A stretch of DNA of 64,000 nucleotides from Rutidosis leptorrhynchoides (GCF_046630445.1 NC_092341.1:6388001-6452000), one strand, 5' to 3'; numbered from the stretch's first letter, positions 1 to 11,287 are shown. Translations and numbers: made by a program. The notes: generated by a model from the letters alone, not told the origin.

Positions 1-402
1 CAACACTCATCTAAGTAGAGCTTCCGACCCGCCCAAATAGACGCCTAGTGCAAATGTTCACCATTTGCACTCACAACGCCAATCATAGGCCTAAATCACC
101 AATAATCACTAAAGCTAATGACCATGGCATTAAATCACCCAACTACACACCACTAGGTCATTCAAAACTCATTTGACCCATTTCAAGGTCAACACACCCA
201 TTTGGGTCATCCATAACCCAAATAACACCCATTTACAGAATCAACAAAGTGTGCTAGTGATTTACAACCATTTAAGACCCATAAACACCAATCAACACTT
301 TGAAACCCTAGGTTAGTTACTCTTAGGTCTTTATAACCCAATCTTACCCAAAAACCCACAAATCGTCAACAATTGGGTTTTATGTTCGCCATTGACCCTA
401 AC

Positions 403-2713
403 TGTAGCGACCCGACAAAATCATCATTGACGGCGCCGTCTACTTAGGTCCCATTACGTGGTCATAAGTCTTTAAAACAACGTTTGACCAAAAATATGTC
501 GCATTCATTTCAAATGTAAAGATTGTTTCAAAGTTTACAAGATTAGTTCAACCACAAGTTACGTTACAACGTTATAAGTACAATTGAAACCTATGCGACA
601 CAATTTAAAAGTAGCCAAAAGACACTCCATGTATGCATATATACTCGACATCCAATGCAAGTATCAAAATAATGAGCGAAAGCATGTATCACAAAACGTT
701 CAAGGACCTGAAAAAACATAGAAATCTGTCAACGAAAACGTTGGTGAAATCATAGGTTTAAGTAAGTAAGTACAAATGAACCACAAGATTTATATCATTG
801 AAATAATAGTAAACCATTCTAAAATTTGTTATCACGAGCACCCAATTATCAAGGCTTAACTTTCCATCCATAGAACCCCATCACAATAGTGTTAGAACAT
901 ACACTGTTTCTCGAAAATATATTTCATCCGAATAACGGTAGTGAACCGTTCGAATGAGGGTTTGTCAAACCCATATGGCCATACAACATAAGTTCTCGCT
1001 TACACTCGGCAAGTGTAACTAATGATAATCGAATTAAGGATTTTTGTTCTAACTCATATGTATAATGTTTGTTTTCGTACTTGTGTCACTTTGTAAAATG
1101 AAACGTTTATGTTTTCTCATCCCAAATGTAAGTTTAAAAGAGTAAAAGTGGGACTATGATCTCACATTGAGTGCACGAGTAATAAAGTACTTCACAAGTA
1201 AACGTGTGCAAGAAAGAATGCTAGTCTCGACCTAAAAAAATAGGTTGTATCAATAACGATAAACACGATGTGTCAAAGTCGTTCAATTAGTCTTATGGCT
1301 CGTTACGACTCGATTAATTAGCATGCGAATCAAATTTATCAAGTTTCATGCAAGATACTAGTATAAGAGCAAGTTAGAATGATTGCATAAGTAATTGGTT
1401 AAGTTTGATCAAAAGTCAACTTTGGTCGGGTCAAAGTCAACGAAAAAGTCAACACGTTCGGGTCGGGTCCCGAACTATTTTTCTGAGGTTTTTAATCATA
1501 TATAAGTATGTTAGAACAAGTTACATGTGAATCGGAGGTGCGTAACATATTAGAATTAAATGGTAAACGACCAACGAAATCAGAACCTGACAGTTCATCT
1601 GGACGGCGTCCAGATTGGCTGGACGGCGTCCAGATGTGAAGGCCTGGACGGCGTCCAAGAATCTGGACGGCGTCCAGATCAGTGCACATGTCTGATTGCT
1701 GATATTGCACAAGTGCACGAACCAAAACTCAAACAAACACAATTTATGATCCGCAAATAATCAAAACATGTATCTTATACCGTTGGAAAGGTATTTTGAC
1801 GAGGAAAACAACTAAGCAAATTTCATCAATCAATTCGACATTTATAACAACTAAAACCGCATTAAATTTTCACCATTTATTACACTCAAGTTCATTGAAT
1901 ACGTTTCATGATTCGGGCAACCAATTTACATGTATGATATGCCGTTTCGAAGGTAATTAAACATACATCGCATCTAAACACCTACAAACAACATTATCAA
2001 GCATTTAATGTACCAAAAGTTCATATTCAAGCCTATCAAACCCTATCCAAAACCTCAAAATCAATAATCATGTTAGTGAAGCTTTCTTAATCAACCTACA
2101 CATCAAAATGAAGCTAATGATGCTAGTAACACATTTAATACATGAACTTTTAACATTTAACAACATTTAAGCAACCAAATCACACAATCAAACACACTAA
2201 CTTTCAAGTTCATGCTAGTTACACTAAAACACAAGATCGAGCATATAAATCATATATTCATGTTAGACTTGAGCCATAGACACTAATTAACACTTTTATA
2301 AGTTAAAAACATCAAGAACAAAGAATCTAGTGATTTTAGAAAGTTACCCAAATGCAATAAAGTTGGTATGGATTCGAAGAGGAAGTTGCAAGGATCCCAA
2401 ATATACAATTTGTTTTGAAGAACGCTTGCTAGATTTAAAATGGATGATGATTCTTTGATTGAGGGTTTGAGAGTAAAAAATTGAAGTATTGAAAGAAAGA
2501 AGGAGGAAATGAATGGATGAGAGTGAGGTTGACCACTTTGACCTAGTCAAAACTTTAGTCATTTGGCAACTTTAGTCCCTCGAATTTAAAAGCGGGTGCG
2601 TGAATTACCTAAACGAGATAATTTAAAACGTGTATTAACGGAATATGTTATAATCATATAACGGACTTTAAATAATTAAACGGAAAGTAAACGAAAAAAG
2701 GCGGGATGTTACA
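403..2713. mobile_element. Solo LTR, about 2.3 kb, inserted in another LTR
   Basis: The element runs from TGTAGCGACCCG to CGGGATGTTACA, short imperfect inverted ends of the TG...CA class. It is flanked by a perfect 5-bp target duplication CTAAC (398-402 and 2714-2718). No primer-binding site, gag or pol is recognisable, so it reads as a solo LTR left by LTR-LTR recombination. It is most likely Ty3/gypsy by its ends (inference). Age cannot be set without a second LTR, but it is younger than the repeat it interrupts. Confidence 0.7.
1599..1677. repeat. Array of four GC-rich palindromes in the solo LTR
   Basis: CTGGACGGCGTCCAG or a near copy occurs at 1599-1613, 1619-1633, 1644-1657 and 1663-1677. 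Each copy is almost self-complementary. The array stands out against the AT-rich surroundings. It may be regulatory for the LTR; function unknown. Confidence 0.85.
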
Positions 2714-3174
2714 CTAACCCTAACCCTTAAACAAATCAAAGTAAAGAAAATCGAGTTTAGAACATACCACCACAATCAAAACGTAGCTAGTGGCTAGATG
2801 AACAAATTTAAAACTCGCGCTTAGACCCGAATCAAGCTTCTTCCTCCTTGATTTGAGCTTTCTCCCACTAGAACTTTATCTCTCTCTAAAATTTAAGTGG
2901 AAGGGATAAGGTTGGTGAAAGAGGAGTAAATGACACTCCTAGACTGATCTTGGGGCTTTAAAATCCGTCCATCTTGTGAAAATACGAAAATGCCCTTCAT
3001 TTAAATAATTAAAACAATGGAAATTTTCGCCAGACACCAGCCGCGCCGATGGCCCATTGGCCGCGCCGCGGCCCAACGCTGAAAATGAAACCCGCCAGCA
3101 ATATAAATATTTACATTATGTACATTTCGAACTTGGGTCTTACAATTTAGAAGGATGTTTTTCGAGTTTATGAA

Positions 3175-4080
3175 CGTTAGTCACTTCCACTCCATATCTT
3201 GGATTCCGACGCCATGAGAACACCAATTTTTATGTACAAATCGAGATGCAACTGAACATTCCTTGTTTGTTTCTGGAGCGAGAATACGAGGGGAAGTTGA
3301 AGCCAGAGTGATACTATTTATCCACGGATCATACCAAATACTTGTCAAGGACTTGTCACCAATAAAAAGTCCAAGCATGGAAGTATCTAAAGTTTGTTGT
3401 TGTTAGATATTAATTATTACTCTAGTTATGGAGGACCAAGTACCTGATGCATGTGGCGAGCATGGAATGGTTGCACCTTTACTAGAACCATGTATAACAC
3501 TGATTAAACGGGTCGAGATGGAGTCCTAATTTGAAACAAACCTCCACCCCCACTTGTACAAAAGAGTAAGATTAAGCGAGCTTAGGCTAGGGACACCTAA
3601 ACCGCCACTCTCCAGAGGGTTATGAATCAGGCGCCATGAAAGCCAGTGAATTTTTCGGGAATTATCTTTTTCTCCCCCAAACATGTAATATGTCCCAACT
3701 GATCCGAGAACAAATTTGATGAGTGTGAGCCTTCCTCCCATTGAAATTAAATTCGATTTCTATGAAGCTAGACCTTTTTTTTTCTTTTCGCTTTCTCAAT
3801 AATTAGGTCCTAACAACTTGACTTGTGCAGATTCCGGCCCACGGGGAGGCCCAAATGGTAAAAAGGGGTCGATAAAGCTAAACAACCCATTCTACTTGCT
3901 GTCAAATCAACACCAAAAAGTGATGACTTGTAAGGATTGATTTTTAATCCGGATACAACGTAGAAACAAGCCAAGATGATAAGCAAGTTGTCCGTTATTA
4001 AATCGTTCCATTCACCTAAAAATAAGACATCGTCCGCTATTAAATCGTTCCATTCACCTAAAAATAAGACATCGTCCGCA
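3175..4080 (-). pseudogene. Dead LINE, reverse transcriptase C-terminal part
   Basis: Minus-strand translation from 4079 down gives the RT catalytic box as ADDVLFLGEW, then a GLKINPYKSSLFGVD-like stretch. Next comes a GGRLTLIKFVLGSVGTYYM block (3741-3670) and SRKIHWLSWRLI with GGLGVPSLSSLNL. A final piece at 3378-3181 has GDKSLTSIWYDPW. These match the RT thumb and zf-RVT region of plant L1-type LINEs in the right order. Frames change, part of the thumb region is missing after TYYM, and both ORF ends are absent. It is clearly non-functional. Confidence 0.8.
3996..4079. repeat. 42-bp tandem duplication over the LINE RT active-site box
   Basis: Two copies of a 42-bp unit, 3996-4037 and 4038-4079, are identical as read. 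The unit is 14 codons long, so on the minus strand the peptide ADDVLFLGEWNDLI is repeated in frame. Confidence 0.9.
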
Positions 4081-4090
4081 TACGTAGAAA

Positions 4091-4689
4091 AAAAAAATCA
4101 TAAGCACAAGATGGGTTACCGATTTGAAAGTTTAATTAGATTCGTGGATTTAAAGTTTCTTTATTAAATTTGAATTTATGATATACTCCGTATGTTTTTT
4201 TGTAAGAAATAAGAGGAGTTAAAAAGGGGAGGATATGAAATGACGATTTGATCCTCATGTGAAAGGCATATGACTAAATTTGACAGAGAATTTTAATGCT
4301 TTTTAACGAATGGACGATTCACGAAAAAAAATTACAATTCAAAACACTATTGATGAAAAAAGAAGTTTAAGCACAATTTAGATAAATCACAAGGACTATA
4401 AGCGTAATTATTATGTCTTTTTATAATAAATCGGACTCATCACCCAAGCATCAAATCAAATCAAATACATTTAAAACCCTCTTCTATCTATCATTGGAAT
4501 AATAAAATCCGACCCCAATTTTCATTCATCTCTTTCTCTCAAAACCAGTAACTGCTCTGCTACAACACTACACCGTTGTCTCTAATTTCATAATAATTTG
4601 ACCTAAAAATCTCTTCAATTTCTACATTTTACATATAATAATATTATTTATTAATTATAATTATATCAGCTGACCAATTGAAGAAAAAC
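4091..4689 (+). promoter_or_regulatory. Upstream region and 5' leader of the Alfin-like gene
   Basis: No ORF of note. A CT-rich stretch at about 4520-4620 (TCTCTTTCTCTC and similar) resembles a plant 5' leader. The start codon context at 4690 is AAAAACATGG, which favours this ATG. I could not fix a TATA box. Confidence 0.4.
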
Positions 4690-7600
4690 ATGGATGGAGG
4701 AGCCGGTGCACAGTATAATCCGCGCACAGTTGAAGAAGTTTTTAGGGATTTTAAAGGTCGCCGTGCCGCAATAATTAAAGCTCTTACCACCGGTACTATT
4801 ATTTTATTATATCTATATATATGTATATATCTGTGTATACATATTTTATGTTTTGTCCTTTACCTTCTTCGTTCAATCTCTTATTATTCATTATTTTTTT
4901 TTTTTAATAAAAACTGATTCTGAGGTTTTTTTTTTTTTAAATTGTTGTAGAGGTTGGCGAATTTTACCGGCAGTGTGATCCTGGTTAGGGTTCTTTATTT
5001 ATTTTTTAACTTATTAATTAATTAATTACTAGATATTAACATTAGTATTTAAGTTGTTATGACTGTATCCTGCATGTCAAATTCATGCAATAAGCCAAAA
5101 TCAGTAGAAAATTACTGTAGTAAAATTTTTAAAAAATTTACTAGAAAAAATCAAAATCAAAACCAGAGAGTGTTAATCTGTTAAACACTTAAACATTAAT
5201 GGTATATTGGTATATGTTAGTATTATATAATCCACGGTCTCATCGAAAGTGGAAATTGGTATTTAATCCGTTTTGTGGTATCCCTTTTTACCACTGAGTG
5301 TTTACTACTACATCATTGTATATTTATAGTAATGTGGGACATGTTAGTTGTTAACACTTTGTAAATGAGGTTTGACTTATGGATCAATTGCTCAGTTAGG
5401 TTACTTTTAGAATCATGTAGATTTCGATATTAAGATTACTAGCCTAATACGCAGTACTCAACACTAGGATATATATGTAATTTCTGGAAATTGATACGGA
5501 CTGGTAATTGTTTTTTTAAAGATTTATTTGGTGTTAAATACCAACAGAGGCTTGTTTAAAAATGTTACAACAAGTACGCGAGTATCATTTGACATTCCCT
5601 TGATGTTATCCTGTACGTTTATGCTCACTGAGTGACATGTTATAGTTTTCGTCATATGGTTAATAATCTCCGAATTTACAGTTGCATTAAGTACACATAT
5701 ACGAATTTCCTTAAAAGTTCTTTTTAATAATCTTACTCTCATTGTCCACAAAAGAAATGCAAGTTCTACCTTTTTATTTCATACCTAGGACTTTCCAAAC
5801 ATATAACTGATATGGATTCGGTTATAATTTTGTTATTTCCATCAAGTAATGCTTAACAACTCATATCAAGTATCGCGGTGTCAAACAAATGTATGCTTGT
5901 GGGTGAAATTGTTGGGGTCCAAACTCTCGAAGAGAGTTTAAATTAATGAGATTAATTAAAGAGGCCGACATTGTTAGCTCAATCTTAACCGGTTACATTA
6001 CTTTTTAAGTTATTTTTTCTGCTCTTTTTGTGTGAAAACTTGTGGACTTTGGTTGGTACAGAAAAGGAGAATCTGTGTTTGTATGGTTTTCCTAGTGAGC
6101 AATGGGAGGTGAATTTGCCGGCGGAAGAGGTGCCGCCAGAGCTGCCTGAACCGGCACTGGGTATTAACTTTGCTCGAGATGGTATGCAAGAAAAGGACTG
6201 GTTATCTTTGGTTGCTGTTCATAGTGATGCTTGGTTGCTTTCTGTCGCCTTCTATTTTGGCGCAAGATTTGGATTTGATAAAGCTGACAGGTACCTCTTT
6301 TTACTATTCGTTCTAGTCTGAGGTGTCACTTTTCATGGAAGATAGGCCCACAAGTTATAAGCTTACAATCAAATGATGTTTCACTAAGTTGCTCTTTATG
6401 TATTGAATCATATTCCTATTAATTGATATTCGACCTTAGATAAGAAACCTAATCAGAATTAGAATGTTAGTCTTAGATGCATTTGTGGATTTTATATTGT
6501 TTTGATGTTAGTTTACCTCCCAAGTAGAAGGGGCGTGACTAAATATACTCGTGTTAAAGTTTCATGCGAATAGATTTGAAGCATATTTGGAAATCGCAGT
6601 CGAAAATTAGTCCAGTTATTGAACATTGCAGTGCTTATTTATTGAATATGTTATTTAGGGTAGAATGACTAGCATATATGTTACGTTATTTCATTAAAGT
6701 ATCATATACTATATACACAGTTGACAGTTGATATGGCCCTTTCCGAAAAGTGTTTCTTATGCATGTGTTTTTTTTATTACCATATATTATGTGTGTATAC
6801 GACTTAAATACGAAAACAATAGGACCATGTTTTCCACACAATTAAGATTGTGAAAAGGTGTACCCTTTTATCCTGGAATATATGAATCTTTGTAGATCTG
6901 ATAAGTATCAAGTAAAGAAAACCAGTTTAAGATATCTATCATGAAAAGAAGTTTAATCCTTTTCTTCGATTTTTTGGTGCCAATTATCATAAGTTGAAGT
7001 GTTTTACATTCGTTTTCCACCCTATGATGTAGGAAACGATTGTTCAACATGACCAATGATCTTCCAACTATATTCGAGGCTGTAACTGGCGCTGCAAAGA
7101 AAAGCCTGGAGGAGAAAATTGCAGGCTCTAATCACAGTACCACCAAATCAAAGTCAAACTCGAAACCGGTAAACGGATCTAAATACATCCCGTTTCGGCT
7201 AGCAATAATTTACATTTATGATTATCGAGACCAGTCTTCACATTTTGCTTTAAGGCTGTTTGCTAAAGATGGCAATATAGGAAGACTGGATGGTTTGGGT
7301 AATAGGTCTCGTTGGTCAGAAACAGTCCAGTAAAAAAATATGATCTTTTTGGTACAGGTTGAAATGGGTTCAGACGTACAGTTGGCCTAAACACTTTATA
7401 TCCAAAATATTGAATATGATTAGTTTGTCAAATATTGTTACAAATTAGTTACTATTTCAAAAACGATCTAGTATTTTAAAATTAAACTGGGTAAAATTAC
7501 ACTTGGTGTGACACTCGACCCGTTGACTTATTTCCTTTTATAAGTTGTTTTTAAATTTACCTGTTTGGTCTGCTAGACATGTAACAATGTCCCAATCGAG

Positions 7601-7929
7601 TTAATTGGACGTATAAATGTGTTAATTAGTTGGTGTCTTAGCAGCGGGAACCAGAGTCTTATGGGAAGTATCCAAAGCAGCAGCCACCACTACCACCAGC
7701 AATGCAAGATGATGATGATGATGATGGGTTGGATGATGATGATGATGAACATGGGGAAACGTTGTGTGGGTCATGTGGGGAGAATTATGCAGCAGATGAG
7801 TTCTGGATATGTTGTGACAATTGCGAGAAGTGGTTCCATGGTAAGTGTGTGAAGATCACTCCAGCTAGAGCCGAACATATCAAGCACTACAAGTGCCCAA
7901 CATGCACCAACAAAAGAGCTCGTCCTTGA
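4690..7929 (+). CDS. Alfin-like PHD-finger protein (AL family), 5 exons
   Basis: Exons at 4690-4792, 4951-4983, 6062-6290, 7033-7168 and 7642-7929 join in frame with GT-AG introns to about 262 aa, close to the family's usual 240-255. The N-terminal Alfin domain (residues about 1-130) opens [18 protein letters not shown] and contains [19 protein letters not shown] variable linker follows, with two Asp runs encoded by GAT repeats (7705-7747). The C-terminal PHD finger (about 205-258) shows [20 protein letters not shown] and WFHGKCV, then KCPTC. AL proteins are plant-specific nuclear readers of H3K4me2/3 that act with chromatin repressors or activators in development and stress; that role is family knowledge. 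The aromatic FW before ICCD is the expected cage residue region. Exon 5 has a NAGNAG acceptor (TTAGCAG, 7638-7644), so one Gln may be optional. The gene looks intact and stands alone. Confidence 0.95.
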
Positions 7930-8207
7930 TGTTTTTTTGTACTCATATCATGTTGTGTCTTAACTATTTACTTTGATACTCTCTAACTTGTGTCTTCGAA
8001 AGTCTAATGATGTTGTTAGCCCTTTTCTTGCATGCATATTTTGACCAGCGGATCTCAGTTACAGTCTAATTTGGTCAGTAATGTGGGTAAGTTATGGTAA
8101 TTACTTCTCAAACTGTGCATCATTTCAACAATTCTTGAGTTGAAATAAGTTTTCATTTAATTTATACGTAGTATTATATTATTATATTATATTATATTAT
8201 TATATTA
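7930..8207. other. 3' flank of the Alfin-like gene and a TTATA microsatellite
   Basis: Probable 3' UTR and downstream sequence. A (TTATA/TATTA)n tract from about 8171 to 8207 continues at 10688-10708 on the far side of the Helitron, so the Helitron split one microsatellite. Confidence 0.6.
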
Positions 8208-8723
8208 TCTCTACATTTTACAAAGTATGAAGCTTAATGCTGACGTGTCACTCAGATATTCATCCTCAGCCTCTTAATCCGGGTGTAATTTCGCTAATTA
8301 ATCTGGATTAATGTTAATTAATCTAAAAAAATTACACCTGTCTCCTTTTAATACGGATTAGATTCAAAACCACCACTTATCATCTCAAAACTGTCTCTCT
8401 CTTCAAAAGTGAAACCCTAACCCATTTCACCAATACCCCCAAATCGCCCGAATCGGCCCGCCACCGCTGCAATAAACCGCGTCGCTACCATCAATTAATC
8501 CGTTGCATTTTTCTCTACAAAACCGTATAAATTTTGTATACTAACACCGGAAACCGCCGAAAGTTTCTCCGGTAATTAAGCCGGCGTGATGAAGATGAAG
8601 ATTAAGTTTCTCCGGTAATTAATCCATTGTTAATTAGTTACTCCGTATTTCCTATTCTCGATCTCTATGTCTTTATATTTTTACTCAACTTTTTAATTTA
8701 AAATCAATTTACAATAGTTAATT

Positions 8724-8748
8724 AACTCTAACCACTAACATTGCCTTT

Positions 8749-8786
<38 letters not shown>
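8724..8786 (+). mobile_element. Tiny retroposed insertion with 37-nt poly(A)
   Basis: A 26-nt body (8724-8749) plus an A tract (8750-8786) is flanked by a perfect repeat ATTTACAATAGTTAATT (8707-8723 and 8786-8802, the first A being shared with the tail). A poly(A) tail with a long target duplication is the mark of LINE-machinery insertion. The body is too short to name its source. Confidence 0.75.
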
Positions 8787-8789
<3 letters not shown>

Positions 8790-9368
8790 ACAATAGTTAA
8801 TTTGCCCATATAATTGATATTTCTATTTTATCCCACATGTTCGTGTTACTGAGGATGTAACATCTTTAGAGAGATTTGCATCTTCTTGTATATGTAGAAT
8901 ATAAGAATCGAGTAAAGCTTTGGTGACATCATCGAAGTGGTGGTGTGAAGATTCGTTGGCCGAAACTCACTTATAAGATTTTTAATACTTGCGGACACAA
9001 AATTAATATTTCTATTTTATCCAACCGAAGTAATGAACGTCTTACCATTGAAGGTAAATAAATCAAAGTAGAAGTGATTAAACATATAATAAGCCATGGA
9101 ATTGGCGAGATGCCCTGTTATATGTGATAGTTCAAGTTATTACAATATAGAAATGACAACAAAGCAAGTGGCTATTATCACATTTTGTTTCTTTAAATTT
9201 TATGATATTGATCAATTCACTATATTTGATTATATACTTGCATATTTAAAGTATATCTGATTTATGAGTTGTACGTTCATTACTTTGTTGTTACATCAAC
9301 CAACTAGATGCTTACACTTATGATTTAAAAGGAATGAGATGAGATTTATTTATAAGGAATGAGATGAG

Positions 9369-9430
9369 ATTGGAGAAGTTGGCCGATATTTTGGAAAGAC
9401 GGTGGAGGAAGCTGCGGTTAGCCTTAAAAG
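9369..9430 (+). pseudogene. Captured exon, possibly RWP-RK-like
   Basis: The frame from 9369 reads IGEVGRYFGKTVEEAAVSLK and ends at a good donor GTAAGT. The pattern resembles the first helices of an RWP-RK domain, in which an aromatic-rich turn precedes an AA...L helix. It is one short exon with no neighbouring exons recognised. It could be chance or another family. Confidence 0.3.
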
Positions 9431-10165
9431 GTAAGTTCATAATTTGTTAGTGATGTCAAGATGTGGCAATTTTGACCCATTTGACTACAATAACATATAC
9501 GGAGTATTTGACTACAATCATTGTTGCATTCTAAGGTTATTGGTGGAAAGCGCTTACGAAACTCAATTTTACCATTTCTTTAATTTCAATACATATACTA
9601 CTAGCCTGAAGTGTATTCATCATTTTACTTTTCAAATACTTGTGAAATTGTGTAATACGGAGTAATTATATTTATAAGCTGTCTGCTTATTCATGGTTAA
9701 AGTGTACTTTATTTGTGTTCAAAATACAATACATGTTCATGATATTCTTTTTGGTTTTGATGCTTTTTGTATATTGGGTTCCTGGACAACGGGCTCTTGC
9801 TTTGCTTCTTCTTGCATGTGTTCTTTATAGAGCACAATATAATATTTGCCAAAATCAAAGGGTTAAAATTGAAAGTTGATAATCAAAACAAGAATGTTGA
9901 CTAGGAGGGTCTTTGGGGGTTTTCGTTAGGTCCAGAACCCGAACTTCCTCTATCTCTCAGGTAAATCTAAAAAATTATAAGCTTGAATTCCTGACTTTAT
10001 TTTACAAAGGTTATCTGTATATGTGAATGGGTTTTGATATTTTTTGTTTCAAAAATAAAAATATATCCCTCTTTGGTGCTATATAGTAGATTGTTGTTCA
10101 TTATCACTCTCTTTAAAGCTAAAATCATTTTTTTAGCTACTTCTGAGTTGTTATTTGATTTGCAG

Positions 10166-10271
10166 GATGTGTCTTGACGATAACAATAATTCGGTAGTTA
10201 TTGCTTGTGCAAGAGTCATTCAGTGTGTCTTCAGCTGTGATTTCAACAAGCTCTTATTCGATATGTCTGAG
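10166..10271 (+). pseudogene. Captured exon, probably from a MINIYO/RPAP1-type gene
   Basis: Between an acceptor (TTTGCAG, ending 10165) and a donor (GTAGAT at 10272) lies an open frame containing LDDNNNSVVIACARVIQ, then CVFSCDFNKLLFDMSE. This resembles, from memory, the plant RPAP1 homologue MINIYO, a factor linking RNA polymerase II to transcription elongation. Only this one exon is recognisable, which fits gene-fragment capture by the Helitron. Confidence 0.55.
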
Positions 10272-10715
10272 GTAGATTTTTTTAATGATGAGTTAAGTAC
10301 CATTTTCTTAAATTAAATTTCGTTTAGTTACTCACAAGATAACTATTTGCCATCCAGAAAAGTCTATGAGAAGGATATCTGCACAGCTCCCATATTCACA
10401 GAAGGATAACTGACTTTCCTGAATATCTTGCCACAAAATTTTTATCACTCTGTTTTTGACTATTTTAGTTTTGAACTATTATCAATAACTCATTGTCGCA
10501 TTCTAAGGCTATTGATTCATAGCGTTTATGAAACTCATTTTACAATTTCTTTAGTTTTAATAAATATACTACTAAAGTGTTTCGTTATTAAACTGCTATC
10601 AACAACAAATAATGTTTTACAAATAGTAATGATTACGAAAAGTATTTTTTAGAGCTACCGTGCAACGCACGGGCTCTTAAAATCTAGTATTATATTATAT
10701 TATATTATACCTATA

Positions 10716-10769
10716 TCTAAAGGACATAAGTCAAATGAATAGTGCCCAGGGGTAATTCCGACTTTACAC

Positions 10770-10802
<33 letters not shown>

Positions 10803-11287
10803 TAACCCCAGACTTTCTCCGAAAATTCAAATCGCCCCCCAAATAGGGGGTAAAGTGTCAAATAACCATTTTCATAAAAAATCTTAAACAAACTCCCTCC
10901 AAATCTTCAACAGGTCATGTCTTCTCGCAACGAGTTAAATTTTTCTAACACCATCGTTAAACTCGAAAAATTTTTAGGAACACAATGTCACTAACTATAC
11001 GCAAAACGGACGCTTTTTAAAAAACGCTAAATATTTGGGTACTTTTCATACACGTTGATTTTGCGTTAAATTTTTAAAAGTCGACAACTCCATAACGAAA
11101 CGCGGAGATGCACATATATTGTTAATTTAACATAACATTTAAATCTTTCACGAGCTATACCTTTTAGTTCGACTCGAGTTGCGCTTCAACGACATCATCG
11201 TTAGCCACAGAATAATTTTACAAACTAAACGCAATAAAATACATTGAAAACCGAACCCCCGCCGCGAAGAGAGGGCTTGAAAACTAG
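10716..11287 (+). mobile_element. Short Helitron-like element, second family, copy A
   Basis: The right end has a GC-rich CCCCCGCCGCG... segment and then ACTAG followed by T (CTAG at 11284-11287). The left end is taken at TCTAAAGG after an A (10716) and is less certain. The internal unit at about 10915-11045 (CGAGTTAAATTTTTC ... AACTCGAAAAA ... GCTTTTTAAAAAACGCTAAA) occurs three times in the related element at 60826-61571. Non-coding. Confidence 0.5.

Larger units (their letters stand above)
1..3144 (-). mobile_element. LTR-type retroelement piece, interrupted by a second LTR
   Basis: On the minus strand the sequence at 3144 begins TGTAAGACCC, a start typical of plant LTRs. The piece continues leftwards to 2714, is interrupted by the insertion at 403-2713, and resumes from 402 to the window edge. 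A GC-rich block with repeated GCCGCGCCG words lies at 3050-3080. No gag or pol is visible, so this is probably LTR only; the far end is outside the window. It is a fossil and the superfamily cannot be told. Confidence 0.5.
8208..10687 (+). mobile_element. Non-autonomous Helitron with captured gene pieces
   Basis: The left end is TCTCTACATTTTAC after an A. The right end has the hairpin CCGTGC-AAC-GCACGG (about 10657-10672), a short spacer and CTAG followed by T, the Helitron rule of 5'-TC, CTRR-3' and insertion between A and T. The host microsatellite reads through if the element is removed. No Rep-helicase ORF is present. Inside are a tiny retroposed insertion (8724-8786), at least one gene exon with splice sites (10166-10271), a possible second (9369-9430), and a diverged direct repeat (about 9515-9625 and 10482-10600). 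Confidence 0.75.

Noticed and set aside
7619-7852. 77-aa Met-rich frame over Alfin-like exon 5
   Set aside because: Frame-shifted shadow of the GAT repeat in the true exon.
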